A stretch of 64,000 nucleotides of DNA from an uncultured Brevibacillus sp. (GCF_947502445.1 NZ_CANMZW010000008.1:1-64000); one strand, 5' to 3'. Counted from the first letter of the stretch, positions 1-7,791 are shown. The notes: generated by a model from the letters alone, not told the origin. Program-made: numbers and translations.

Positions 1-36
1 GAATCATCTTTTGTCCGCTTCCTAAATGTGTGAATC

Positions 37-369
37 TTACTCTTTTTTTAAGTGTCCTTGACAAGGGAGCCGGATCAATTTTAAATACTTTTTTATATTG
101 TTTTCTGTTTTCTGAACCCAATGGTCGCTAACAATTCTTTCTTCGACCTCTAATATAATTGCATTAATCGCTTCTTCTTCAGACTTAAATGCATGTGTTG
201 CGCACTCTTCGCCAGTTACTTCAATTTTAGCTTGACCAGCATACTGAACAGTGTCTTGATGAAACTTCAAAATTTCTATAGTTGCCATTGTTTTACCTGC
301 TACTGAATATCGGAGCGTTTTTACTTCATAAACGAGACCACTTGCTAAATTAGCTTGTCCTCTTCCCAT
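37..369 (-). CDS. Hypothetical prophage protein
   Basis: Unrecognised small protein of about 110 residues with no membrane segment or signal peptide. The start is placed at the fourth residue of the longest frame because a GAGGGAG ribosome-binding site lies 9 bases upstream of that ATG and touches the first one. It is the last gene visible on the left of the element, and an operator-like site (397-414) sits just upstream, so it may answer to the same repressor as the early genes. No function can be assigned from the sequence. Confidence 0.5.
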   Translation of the reverse strand: MGRGQANLASGLVYEVKTLRYSVAGKTMATIEILKFHQDTVQYAGQAKIEVTGEECATHAFKSEEEAINAIILEVEERIVSDHWVQKTENNIKKYLKLIRLPCQGHLKKE

Positions 370-396
370 GTTACCCATCTCCCTCAGTTATTATTT

Positions 397-414
397 TTAC
401 AAGTGATAATACAC
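397..414 (-). promoter_or_regulatory. Operator-like site resembling O1 of the phage switch
   Basis: The 18 bases here match 18 of the 19 bases at 6411-6429, with one base deleted. That second stretch is operator O1 of the repressor/Cro switch 6 kb away. On the minus strand the site contains a TATTAT that could be the -10 of the promoter for the gene ending at 37. It is seen directly as a sequence match; repressor binding is inferred. Confidence 0.4.
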
Positions 415-458
415 TTGGATCTCGCGAATCATTAATAAATTCTCTTTTTACCTCAATG

Positions 459-571
459 CTAACAAGTAACTGGTGTACCACAACATTTAAACCCTACTTG
501 TTTTTGATATTTCTCCCACCGTTTTACTTCGACACCAGGGGGGATCTTCCTGTTACTTTTTTACTATTCAC
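459..571 (-). pseudogene. Small frameshifted phage gene remnant
   Basis: From a GTG at 571 the minus strand reads a short peptide beginning MNSKKVTGR. After a run of six C bases (minus strand) the coding sense continues in another frame to a Cys-rich end, KCCGTPVTC, and a stop at 459. One base gained or lost in the homopolymer would join the halves into a protein of about 37 residues. The protein is not recognised. It fills part of the 379-734 gap, whose other contents are the terminator at 621-660 and the operator-like site. Confidence 0.25.
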
Positions 572-620
572 CTCACTTACTTCTACTTACTGACGGTCGT
601 AGTTGCTTCGGCTTGGCATC

Positions 621-660
621 AAAAAAAAGCAACAGACTGCTTACAAAAACAGTCTGTTGC
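621..660 (-). terminator. Rho-independent terminator after the Clp-like protease gene
   Basis: An 11-bp perfect stem (629-639 with 650-660) and a 10-base loop are followed on the minus strand by eight T residues (628-621). It lies 75 bp beyond the protease stop codon and separates it from the small genes to the left. Confidence 0.8.
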
Positions 661-734
661 TTTGTACCTATTTATTTAGAGATACCCTCAAACGTTGGAA
701 CTCCAAATCTTTTAGCTGATTTTCCAAGTTACCT

Positions 735-1679
735 TCATCTTCTTCCTTGACGTTTAAGTAACCTTTCTGCCTCTGCTACCATTGCTTCCACTTCTAGTTG
801 GATAGCCTGATCGTCACTCAGATGATAACCACCCTTAACTATTTCTAAAGCCACATATTCAGCTCTACGTCCATCTTTAATTGCAGCATCAATAATATGA
901 CTGTTTCGTGGGGTTCTAAAGCTCTCTAACTCCTCGATTCGCTGTTTATCAGAATACATGTTACTGAATGTTCTTTGTGTACTACTACTTTGATCAGGGC
1001 CAGTTCTTGCTCCACTGGATACTAAATTTTTCGGAGGATGCTTATAACTTGATAGATCCATCTGTAAACCGTTTATTAGCGCGATAGCACCCATCATGCT
1101 TGCAGCTACTGTGTTACCTTCCTCTACCTGATCAGCGAACCCTTTAGCAACAGCCTCTTCAGCACTCATCCAAGTCTCAGCGTCCATCATCTCAATAATT
1201 CTGTTCGCTGCTTGACCAGTTCGATCTTTATAAACGGTTACCATTGAATCTCTAATTTGATCCAACCAGTCAGCGACTTCTCGAAACTGTTTCGAATTTC
1301 CTCCACGCACCGTTGTCATTGGATTGTGGATCATCATCATACTGCCTTTTGCCATAACAATTTTGTCACCGGCCATTGCGATTATTGAAGCAATTGAAGC
1401 TGCCAATCCATCAACATGGACGGTGATATGAGCTTTATGGTTCTTCAACAATGAGCGAATGGCTAGACCGGCAAACACATTTCCACCTGGACTATTGAGG
1501 CGAACGGTAATTTTAGAAACATTATCCCCTAGGGCTTTCAAATCAGCGCTCAGCTGCTGAGGGGTAACCTCTTCACCCCACCATTCTTTATCACTTATCT
1601 CCCCGTAAAGTGTCAATTCAGCACTACTCGAACCCGTTTTATTTAGGACCCAGTACTTGTTTGGTTTTTCGTTTTTCAT
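735..1679 (-). CDS. ClpP-like prophage head maturation protease
   Basis: Serine protease of the ClpP/TepA type, which in HK97-like phages cleaves scaffold and capsid proteins during head assembly. The protein has 314 residues. The ClpP fold covers about residues 18-190, with the catalytic Ser in GLAAS (residue 95), the His in MMIHNP (residue 118) and a probable Asp at about 183. The sequence LNSPGGNVFA is typical of the family's substrate-binding strand. The remaining C-terminal part is charged and probably helical. A GGAGG site lies 13 bases upstream of the ATG. In an intact phage this gene sits between portal and major capsid genes; neither is complete here and a terminator follows directly, so it is a survivor of a degraded structural module. 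Confidence 0.85.
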   Translation of the reverse strand: MKNEKPNKYWVLNKTGSSSAELTLYGEISDKEWWGEEVTPQQLSADLKALGDNVSKITVRLNSPGGNVFAGLAIRSLLKNHKAHITVHVDGLAASIASIIAMAGDKIVMAKGSMMMIHNPMTTVRGGNSKQFREVADWLDQIRDSMVTVYKDRTGQAANRIIEMMDAETWMSAEEAVAKGFADQVEEGNTVAASMMGAIALINGLQMDLSSYKHPPKNLVSSGARTGPDQSSSTQRTFSNMYSDKQRIEELESFRTPRNSHIIDAAIKDGRRAEYVALEIVKGGYHLSDDQAIQLEVEAMVAEAERLLKRQGRR

Positions 1680-1861
1680 GCTTGGTTAGCATCCTCCAAT
1701 TCTTACTATTTTGAACTAAGGCCATCAAGGAATTGTTTAATAAGTTGTTAGTTACACCGCAATTATTTAGGGATTCCATTTCCACCATGTAGAGGTGGTC
1801 TATATTCAACTGCTGAGGTTGTCTCACCTACTGTTATGTTAGGCCCTGTGTATTGCTTTTC

Positions 1862-2461
1862 CTAAGATTTTCTGAAGTACTTTTCTATAGACTCGCCATC
1901 TAGCCAGTTACGTATAAATTCCTTATTTTCAGGATATGATATTTTTCTTGCCCTCCTGTCAATATAAGGTGCAAGGTTAATCAAACCTCCTTCAATATCG
2001 CTGTGATGAGCTACCCGCCAATCCAAAATGACTTGTTCTCTTTTTTGCTTTAGTTCCTCCATTTGTTGTTCTAATTCCTCTTCTTGTTTCTTGAACATGG
2101 TTATCTTCTCAGACAGCGCCTTTTTAGCTTGATTTACAGCAGCCTTTACTTTGTCCAAGCTCTTTTCATATTGTTGGGTTTTTTCAAACTGGGCCTGATA
2201 TTCTTGAATACGATACTTAATTTCGTCGATTTGTAATTGCATCTCCCGATTACTTTTTAGAATTTTTTCAGCCCCCCTATCCCTATCATCACCCGCAATT
2301 TCCAATTCAATCATTGCTGAAGTCTGCTCTTTAACTTTAGCCATGAGAGACTCCCGTTGAGATTCCAGTTCCTCAATTTTTGATTGGATCTTTAACTCCC
2401 TCTCATTCACTTTTTCCAAAAACTCATCAACATGTTGCTGTAACGATTTATTTCCAAACAT
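1862..2461 (-). CDS. Coiled-coil prophage protein
   Basis: A 199-residue, highly charged protein. Residues from about 15 to 150 are almost unbroken heptad-like helix rich in Glu, Lys and Gln, so a long coiled coil is expected. There is no signal peptide or membrane segment. An AGGAGAG site precedes the ATG. The stop codon is TAG, and the same frame continues for 32 more sense codons to a TAA at 1763, ending in a Pro/Gly-rich tail (RPPLHGGNGIPK). The original protein may therefore have been about 232 residues. It occupies the place where terminase and portal genes would normally lie. Function unknown. Confidence 0.55.
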   Translation of the reverse strand: MFGNKSLQQHVDEFLEKVNERELKIQSKIEELESQRESLMAKVKEQTSAMIELEIAGDDRDRGAEKILKSNREMQLQIDEIKYRIQEYQAQFEKTQQYEKSLDKVKAAVNQAKKALSEKITMFKKQEEELEQQMEELKQKREQVILDWRVAHHSDIEGGLINLAPYIDRRARKISYPENKEFIRNWLDGESIEKYFRKS

Positions 2462-2566
2462 CTGTATCTCTCCTTTGTTTTTATTGGGTGAAACCGAAAT
2501 GAGAATTTATATGGCAATCCTAGACCATGTTGTTATAAAATCTACTTTGGACGGCGTGTCCTCGTT

Positions 2567-2734
2567 TCAAGCAGTGTAAGTGTTTTTGATAACCTCACTT
2601 TTTGCGGTAGTGGGGTTATTATTTCTTCCCGTCCTTATTTCTTCTAAGAGCACCTCAACCTTACTTGTATCCATACCCCGGTCTTTCATGGCGGTGATCA
2701 GTTTCCCTATGTCAACTGTTTTTCTGTTGTCCAT
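2567..2734 (-). CDS. Small hypothetical phage protein (55 aa)
   Basis: A 55-residue hydrophilic protein starting MDNRKTVDIGKL and ending at the TGA at 2567. An AGGAGG stretch lies 12-17 bases upstream and GACGAGG lies just before the ATG. It overlaps the tail of an upstream small frame by 23 bases, as phage genes often do. Not recognised; the call rests on frame, ribosome-binding site and position. Confidence 0.4.
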   Translation of the reverse strand: MDNRKTVDIGKLITAMKDRGMDTSKVEVLLEEIRTGRNNNPTTAKSEVIKNTYTA

Positions 2735-2852
2735 CCTCGTCCCCACCCTCCTGAAACAGTTTCAGTATGCTTTCGCGCTCCCGGCGTAGCTGTTCGATAC
2801 GTGCCTTGTAAATCTCTACCTCCTTCGACACTCTATTGCCATCTTTGATCAA
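2712..2852 (-). CDS. Possible small helical phage protein
   Basis: The frame reads about 46 residues, rich in Glu, Lys and Arg (IYKARIEQLRRERESIL) and probably a single amphipathic helix. The best start is a TTG at 2852; a GTG at 2831 is an alternative and neither has a strong ribosome-binding site. It overlaps the next gene. Compositionally it looks coding, but it could also be a remnant of a longer gene. Confidence 0.3.
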   Translation of the reverse strand: MIKDGNRVSKEVEIYKARIEQLRRERESILKLFQEGGDEDGQQKNS

Positions 2853-2900
2853 TTCCCGGGCAAATCTGGTAAGTACTTATCTAATTTGGACCCATCCAGG

Positions 2901-3371
2901 TTAACGGCCAGCCGTCAAATTCGAGTCCTTTAAAACGATGACTAGATCACCCTTGCTGTCTAACCAGTGATCCACTCTTTTCCAGCCATCCCGGATGTCG
3001 GATAGAATGATGTCCATCTGTTGTAATAAGGCATTCGCGTTATCACTTGGGCAAAGAGTAACAGTTCGAGTCCTTTCTTGCTCCTTCAGCCGGTTCCAAG
3101 CAAATTTGATAGACTCTGCTAACCCAATAAAAATAGCTTTGTCGTCCTCTTGATTGGCTTCTAGTAGGACTTCCCTTACAATCGGCACAAAATAATCGCA
3201 GACCTCGTGCCACTCAACATCCCCAGTACCTGCAATACTTATTAGTTCGCCGATGTACCCTTCATAAATCTCGCCACTGCCTGACATCTGAATCAGAAAA
3301 TCATCAAACGAGATGTTTTCACTTTCGCAAGTGATCCCTGTAACCATTTCTATCAATTTAGCTTTTTCCAT
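2901..3371 (-). CDS. Hypothetical prophage protein (156 aa)
   Basis: An acidic soluble protein with no recognised domain. The ATG at 3371 is preferred over the TTG two codons upstream because AAAGGA lies 9 bases before it. It follows the two ArpU-like regulators with only about 25 bp between them, so it is probably co-transcribed with them. The gene ends about 50 bp before the small helical frame. Function unknown. Confidence 0.55.
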   Translation of the reverse strand: MEKAKLIEMVTGITCESENISFDDFLIQMSGSGEIYEGYIGELISIAGTGDVEWHEVCDYFVPIVREVLLEANQEDDKAIFIGLAESIKFAWNRLKEQERTRTVTLCPSDNANALLQQMDIILSDIRDGWKRVDHWLDSKGDLVIVLKDSNLTAGR

Positions 3372-3395
3372 GTTCAATCATCCTTTGTCATAGTT

Positions 3396-3785
3396 TTATT
3401 GGTACTCTGTAAGTCCTAGCAGGACTGACAACCTGTACATAGCTCTCCACCTGATCTTGGTATAAGTGCCCTCGCTGATCGGTGGATCGAAACGATCGCG
3501 ATACACTCGATAGTCGGTGATATAATCCGTATTAATGCCTAAATACCTTTCTTTGATCAAAAATTGTTCACGATCCGGTAGCTGACTGACAGCCTGTTCA
3601 ATCTTTCTACAGAATGTAAGATGCTTTTCCAGTGATTCGATATCATGATTTGATCTAATGGATTGGCCGTCTTCTGGAATTAGGTATTTGCAAAGCCTGT
3701 ACTTCTCAAGAAGGGATTCAACAGATTGAAGTATTGCTTTTCGCTCACCCTTATGTAACGCATCAGCCCCTTTCACTGGTAACAC
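3396..3785 (-). CDS. ArpU-family phage transcriptional regulator, copy 2
   Basis: A member of the small ArpU-like family that controls late genes in phages of Gram-positive bacteria; the fold resembles sigma-factor region 4. The protein has about 129 residues. The C-terminal half carries the family pattern REQFLIKERYL followed by a helix-turn-helix (EGTYTKIRWRAMYRLSVLLGL). The start is a GTG that overlaps the end of copy 1 by 23 bases. It is clearly paralogous to its neighbour (same order KIEQAV, ERYL, YxVY, TYxKxxxRAM) but diverged. No late genes that it might control remain in the window. Confidence 0.7.
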   Translation of the reverse strand: MLPVKGADALHKGERKAILQSVESLLEKYRLCKYLIPEDGQSIRSNHDIESLEKHLTFCRKIEQAVSQLPDREQFLIKERYLGINTDYITDYRVYRDRFDPPISEGTYTKIRWRAMYRLSVLLGLTEYQ

Positions 3786-4167
3786 CTAAATTGCAAAGTG
3801 GGCACCAATGAGAATCTGGCACTTCCGAACTAATGCCTAGAATCTCAGCCAGCTTTTCCATTGCTCTGTTTTTATATTTGTAGTATGTGTTCTCACTGAT
3901 CTGCATGGCTTCATACACTTCGTAATCTTTGACGTAATTCCCGTCCTGAGAAAGGTAACGCTCGGTTATCAACCGAATTTCTTTTGGAGCAAGGAGTGCA
4001 ACTGCTTTTTCGATCCGTTCAACAAATTTCTTACGATGCTGGACGATGTCATCATCTAGCTGCTTGTCCTCTGTAACACCAACTAGATTGATGTATTTTA
4101 AAAACTGCGCATGCTTCAATAATTCTTCAACGGTTTTGAAGATCGATCTATCAACTTGTACCCTCAC
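3763..4167 (-). CDS. ArpU-family phage transcriptional regulator, copy 1
   Basis: An ArpU-like regulator with the same layout as the next gene: RIEKAVALLAPKEIRLITER, then a helix-turn-helix around ISENTYYKYKNRAMEKLAEILG. The GTG at 4167 is taken as start because AAGGAGG lies 7 bases upstream; longer in-frame starts lie at 4185 and 4188. Beyond the usual end near LGI it has an extension with a CPLC pair. It starts 18 bases from the end of the replication gene, so it lies in the same early operon. Confidence 0.7.
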   Translation of the reverse strand: MRVQVDRSIFKTVEELLKHAQFLKYINLVGVTEDKQLDDDIVQHRKKFVERIEKAVALLAPKEIRLITERYLSQDGNYVKDYEVYEAMQISENTYYKYKNRAMEKLAEILGISSEVPDSHWCPLCNLGVTSERG

Positions 4168-4184
4168 ATCACATCCTCCTTCCA

Positions 4185-4941
4185 TCAACTCCAGTCAAAA
4201 TCCTCTGGTCTATTTCCAGCATCGACCCAAGCCGAGAAATTCGCATCCCTTTGCGATGGGTGTTCTTTTGGTTTGTACGTGCCACTAGATCCCGCTGTTA
4301 GATGATCCTTCCAACGGTTATTTCTCAAAAAGGTCGATGGGTACTTGATAAACTGCATCTCCTTTCCCTGGCATTCAGCAGCATAGCTTCTAGTTGCTGT
4401 CATGATCTCGTCTATACTTAATCAATGCGTTCCATGCTTTAGCTGTATCTGCCTTTGAAGCCTTTCTAGGATACACACTCCAAAATTCATCGAATTGCGG
4501 AGTATATGTTTCTTTTTTCTCCTTATTTACTTTATTTACATTATTGTTTGTGTGTTTCTGTGTCGTTTCCGCGTCGCTCGCGTGTCGTTTCCGTGTCGCT
4601 TCTGCGTCGTCCTGACCTTGGAAAAAGTCATATTTTTCAACGGTTATAAGCGTCTTTTTTGTGTCGCTATTTACGACGATCATTCCGTCATCCTCTAACA
4701 ATTTCAAAAAGTTTTTTACTTTCGTATTGCTCCACCCCCAACGATCACATAACTGCCGGATTGATGTTATTTTTTGACCCCTCACCACTTCGACTAATTC
4801 GCCGCCAAATACAAATCTTGCATCTTGATGATTGGCCAACATCACAATGTCCAGCCAAGCTTCATACCGGCTAAATACACGCTTTTCTTTGTAAAGCCAG
4901 TGATTCATAATTTGTCGATGCCAACTTATCCAACCTCTCAC
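4185..4941 (-). pseudogene. Phage replication protein, split by a frameshift
   Basis: The first frame (4941-4390) starts with a winged-helix region (QKITSIRQLCDRWGWSNTKVKNFL, shown here only in part by its key residues) typical of DnaD/O-type phage replication initiators. It ends just after the conserved FWSVYPRK and AWNALIKY. The second frame (4403-4185) carries the rest of the same C-terminal domain: DEIM, SYAAEC, FIKYPSTFLRNNRW. Removing one A within 4411-4425 joins them exactly where family members are continuous. The start is a GTG with a GAGGTGGT site. The gene is called broken; a programmed shift is possible but no slippery heptamer is seen. Confidence 0.65.
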
Positions 4942-4988
4942 ATCACCACCTCTCTTTCATGGGTCATTGCGAAATACACGCTGTCGCT

Positions 4989-5216
4989 CTATTGGCAATT
5001 CTGCTCTTGCTTTTGAAACCACACTTCCAGCGTATCTCTTCTCAGAAGGTACTTTGCCCCGATCTTCGCGCAGGGTATGAGCCCTTGCTGAAGCATCTGG
5101 TACAACTTCGTTTTGCTGATGGACCGTTCGAAAACTTCGTCCCAAGCCTGATCTACCGTTAGCAGATTGCGCTTGTCCGGTTGACTGTTCATAGTTACAA
5201 CTTTGGATCGTTCCAT
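4989..5216 (-). CDS. Excisionase-like helix-turn-helix DNA-binding protein
   Basis: A 75-residue protein with the pattern of the AlpA/excisionase family: SISKTKLYQMLQQGLIP, then KIGAKYLLRRDTLEVWF. These proteins bind DNA in phages either as recombination directionality factors or as small regulators. GAGGTG lies 6 bases before the ATG. It is immediately upstream of the replication gene in the leftward early operon. Which role it has cannot be told from the sequence. Confidence 0.65.
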   Translation of the reverse strand: MERSKVVTMNSQPDKRNLLTVDQAWDEVFERSISKTKLYQMLQQGLIPCAKIGAKYLLRRDTLEVWFQKQEQNCQ

Positions 5217-5269
5217 TCGTTTTCACCTCGCATAATAAGTTTTTAGCGGTTTTAGCTGTGGTTTAACAA

Positions 5270-5524
5270 CTATACGGTTATCAGGCTATGAATGTATTCC
5301 TCAATCCGTTGAATGTCTCTAACCAGTTCCTGTAACGTTGTAGCAGTTGATTTTTTGACTTTCATCGAAACGAGATGTTTTATCACTTGTTCAAGCTTTG
5401 AAAAGTAGCCATGAATGATGGTTTTTCCTGCACCTTTGCCATCCTTACGCATGGTGTATTCCTTGATGATGAACTGATGTGCATCAGATTCGATAAAAAG
5501 ATTTTCTTCGATACGAACCTTCAT
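5270..5524 (-). CDS. Small phage protein resembling DUF5405
   Basis: An 84-residue protein beginning MKVRIEENLFIESDAHQFII, with a charged helix at the end (LQELVRDIQRIEEYIHSL). Its shape, an N-terminal beta-rich half followed by a helical end, resembles small early phage proteins annotated as DUF5405. That assignment is from memory of the family and is tentative. It lies in the leftward early operon between the HTH gene and the DUF5348-like gene. Confidence 0.5.
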   Translation of the reverse strand: MKVRIEENLFIESDAHQFIIKEYTMRKDGKGAGKTIIHGYFSKLEQVIKHLVSMKVKKSTATTLQELVRDIQRIEEYIHSLITV

Positions 5525-5644
5525 CTATGTTCCTCCTCTAAATGGTTTAGAACGGTTTAGAACGGTTTTGAAAGGGATAGAAGGCATTTTCTATCATTAG
5601 AGTGTATTTGTATTGCCAAGATTGGTTCCCCCTCAAAAACCTGC

Positions 5645-5935
5645 CTAAAACCAGCCTATACCTTTATTTGACTCGTCGAGCAACTTCACACGAGCATACA
5701 AGCCAGCATATAAAGCCAATCCCTCAACCGTCTTAGCTTTCAATGCTTCCCTAGTTGCAACAGGATGGTACTCGTCACCGTTTCGAACCTCGATGTGATC
5801 TCTTTCACCCAAGTAAACTTCTTTCCCGTTTGAAAGCTGGATACCAACAGTTTCGTTTTCAATGAACAATCTGCCAGTTAAATAATCGTTCATGTTGTCA
5901 GGCGTCTCTTTCAAGTGATCTGACTGGAAGATCAT
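5645..5935 (-). CDS. Small phage protein resembling DUF5348
   Basis: A 96-residue protein with a beta-rich centre (GRLFIENETVGIQLSNGKEV, GERDHIEVRNG) and an end reading LYAGLYARVKL, in line with small Bacillus phage proteins annotated as DUF5348. Its ATG overlaps the TGA of the upstream 42-residue gene (ATGA), so the two are translationally coupled. Function unknown. Confidence 0.5.
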   Translation of the reverse strand: MIFQSDHLKETPDNMNDYLTGRLFIENETVGIQLSNGKEVYLGERDHIEVRNGDEYHPVATREALKAKTVEGLALYAGLYARVKLLDESNKGIGWF

Positions 5936-6060
5936 GGCTTACCGACCTCCAATTCCTCAAACAACTTTTCGATGTCAGCTAAGAACCCAAGAGGTAGTAA
6001 ATTGCCTTTTGGTGTCCGAATGTAGAGCTTCCCCCCTACCTTCACGCCGTAATATCGCAT
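5932..6060 (-). CDS. Small phage protein (42 aa)
   Basis: Reads MRYYGVKVGGKLYIRTPKGN through to KLFEELEVGKP and a TGA that overlaps the next ATG. A near-perfect AGGAGGTAG site lies just before the ATG, which is the strongest argument that this very short frame is real. Not recognised. It sits early in the leftward operon, just after the Cro-like gene. Confidence 0.5.
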   Translation of the reverse strand: MRYYGVKVGGKLYIRTPKGNLLPLGFLADIEKLFEELEVGKP

Positions 6061-6123
6061 GGACTACCTCCTTTATGTGTGTTCTATTCAGTTTTCAAGA
6101 AACAGGTAGTTTGAGTGACTGAT

Positions 6124-6375
6124 TTACTTCGCTATGGATTCCTTCCCAATTCTTGCTTGAGCGGGCTTAACGATCTCGAAAAGTTCTTCCCATTCACATT
6201 CCAGTGTTTCAACAATTCTCCGCGCCGTCTTCGGGCTGGGAGACCGGTCGCCTTTTGTGATCTGAATCGTCATTGGCTGAGAAAGCTGTATCATCTTTGC
6301 GAAGTCGGTTTTGTTAAAGCCCTTTTGGATGATCAGTACGTTGAGGTATTCAAGATCCTTTACTTTGATCTTCAT
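6124..6375 (-). CDS. Cro-like XRE-family regulator
   Basis: An 83-residue helix-turn-helix protein: KTDFAKMIQLSQPMTIQITKGDRSPSPKTARRI fits the XRE fold over about residues 20-60 (recognition helix around QPMTIQITKG). It is the first gene of the leftward early operon and faces the repressor across the operators at 6409-6483, the position of Cro in temperate phages. Its promoter is covered by O1 and O2. The start has GGTGGTGAG upstream. Confidence 0.7.
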   Translation of the reverse strand: MKIKVKDLEYLNVLIIQKGFNKTDFAKMIQLSQPMTIQITKGDRSPSPKTARRIVETLECEWEELFEIVKPAQARIGKESIAK

Positions 6376-6408
6376 CTACTCACCACCTTCACTGAGTGAT
6401 ATTTAAAT

Positions 6409-6496
6409 TATTACAATGTGATAATACACCATTACCTATCACTTTGCAATAGACTACGAAGTTTTATGTATTACAAAGTGATTTTTCGTTTATAAT
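6409..6496. promoter_or_regulatory. Phage immunity switch: three operators and divergent promoters
   Basis: Three 15-bp near-palindromes share the pattern TATyACnnnGyrATA: O1 at 6409-6423 (TATTACAATGTGATA), O2 at 6437-6451 (TATCACTTTGCAATA) and O3 at 6469-6483 (TATTACAAAGTGATT). Centre spacings are 28 and 32 bp. The leftward promoter has -35 TTGCAA (6449-6444, inside O2), a 17-bp spacer and -10 TATTAT overlapping O1. The rightward repressor promoter has -10 TATAAT at 6491-6496 with O3 over its weak -35. The sites are seen directly; repressor and Cro binding is inferred. Confidence 0.7.
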
Positions 6497-6518
6497 GGAT
6501 TTGGGAGGATGATTAAAG

Positions 6519-7190
6519 ATGTCGGATAAAGAGTTTGGAAAGTTTATTAGAGGTATTAGAAAACAGAGGGGACTAACAACTAGTGAACTTGCTAAAAAAT
6601 CAGGGATTTCACAGTCTTATATCTCTCAAATAGAAACAGGAAATAGGCCAATACCAACTGACGAAGTGTTATTGAACTTATCTCAAGCGTTAAAAATTGA
6701 TTATGCTGAAATGCTAGATAAAGCTGGACGTAAAACAAGCGCCTTTGACTCACACATTAGATCATTTGTCCATTTGTTGATTGGTGATCGTGAGAAGGAT
6801 TTCTATTTCCCAATTAAAAATGCATTCGAAAGAAGAGTCGGAAATCTTTTTGCTAAACACGATATAGTTACATCTAAAAAGGTAACTATCGGCAGTGGCT
6901 CAGAGCCCATGGACCAATTTGATATCGCAAATCAATATGCTGAAATGATTCTAGATAACGATAATGTTCAATTCAAATGGGATGTACTTCAAGAACTACA
7001 GGACATTGCACATGAGTATCACATACGGTTCAATCCCGCATATGAATTTGAAACAAATCAACCCAGACCAATAGAGCTAGCTGAAGTTATAGAAAATGCG
7101 AGCATCATTTACCGTGGCCACCCGCTCACCGATGACGACAAGAAATTAATACTTGATATGCTCAGCCGGATATACCCGGATCAGAAGTAA
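6519..7190 (+). CDS. CI-like XRE-family phage repressor
   Basis: A 223-residue protein with a clear N-terminal XRE helix-turn-helix (IRKQRGLTTSELAKKSGISQ, SYISQIETGNR, residues about 8-65). The C-terminal part shows no LexA-type peptidase motif, so this is not an autocleaving CI. It ends in HPLTDDDKKLILDML. GGGAGG lies 10 bases upstream of the ATG. It is transcribed away from the Cro-like gene and probably holds both the early promoter and its own in check through O1-O3. A relic of the same C-terminal end is found at 7792-7863. Confidence 0.8.
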   Translation: MSDKEFGKFIRGIRKQRGLTTSELAKKSGISQSYISQIETGNRPIPTDEVLLNLSQALKIDYAEMLDKAGRKTSAFDSHIRSFVHLLIGDREKDFYFPIKNAFERRVGNLFAKHDIVTSKKVTIGSGSEPMDQFDIANQYAEMILDNDNVQFKWDVLQELQDIAHEYHIRFNPAYEFETNQPRPIELAEVIENASIIYRGHPLTDDDKKLILDMLSRIYPDQK

Positions 7191-7479
7191 CCCCCTCAAG
7201 TTTGAGTGCGTTGGTTTCATGCTGAATAACAAGTATCCTCTCAATATCGGATATCGTGTTTTCCAGATAAAAAAAACCACTCTCAATACGAGTGACATTT
7301 CACGAGTACATTATTCTTTTATTTACTTTCCTTTACTTTACTTTGTGTACTTATTGCGTACAAAAACTGAGTTAATGTAAGCAGTAACCACAGTTAATGT
7401 AAGCTGAAACTACTTGTTACCATTAAAGTACAGATCGTGAATTCCCCATTTAAGTCATTTCTAAGGTGGTTATAGTCAA

Positions 7480-7773
7480 ATGAAATTATCTGATGCCAAA
7501 AAGTTAATCATTGAGCTTCAACACTACATCAACCTGGTAGAAAACTATCAAGCTACTACTTTCGAAACCAAAGTAATTTATGAGTATGCACTACATGAAA
7601 ACGTCATTGAAGTAGCGAAAATAATGAACGAGTTGGGATATCATGTAGACGGTCGCAAGGTTACCAGTTCGAATGTTTCTGCGGTATTAAAACAAAAGCC
7701 AATTGATGAGCTGCACCAAATTGTATCTAAAAACTTTAAACGGAACAAAAAGCTCGTACAGAAATTCACCTAA
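7480..7773 (+). CDS. Hypothetical prophage protein (97 aa)
   Basis: A mostly helical soluble protein with a basic C-terminus (KNFKRNKKLVQKF). The segment VIEVAKIMNELGYHVDGRKVTSSNVSAVL, seen here only by its pattern, could form a DNA-binding helix pair, but no family is recognised. AAGGTGG lies upstream of the ATG. The 289-bp space before it contains a weak hairpin (about 7278-7294) and a 13-bp direct repeat AGTTAATGTAAGC near 7371 and 7392. Confidence 0.5.
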   Translation: MKLSDAKKLIIELQHYINLVENYQATTFETKVIYEYALHENVIEVAKIMNELGYHVDGRKVTSSNVSAVLKQKPIDELHQIVSKNFKRNKKLVQKFT

Positions 7774-7791
7774 AAACCTCCTGAACCCTAG

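Noticed and set aside
1639..1827. A 62-codon minus-strand frame starting at GTG between the coiled-coil and protease genes
   Set aside because: It overlaps the start of the protease gene in another frame and has no good ribosome-binding site. The better reading of the same bases is the in-frame extension of the coiled-coil gene.
2580..2789. A hydrophobic 69-codon plus-strand frame
   Set aside because: It lies opposite two small minus-strand frames with better start signals. Its hydrophobicity comes from the complement of charged codons.
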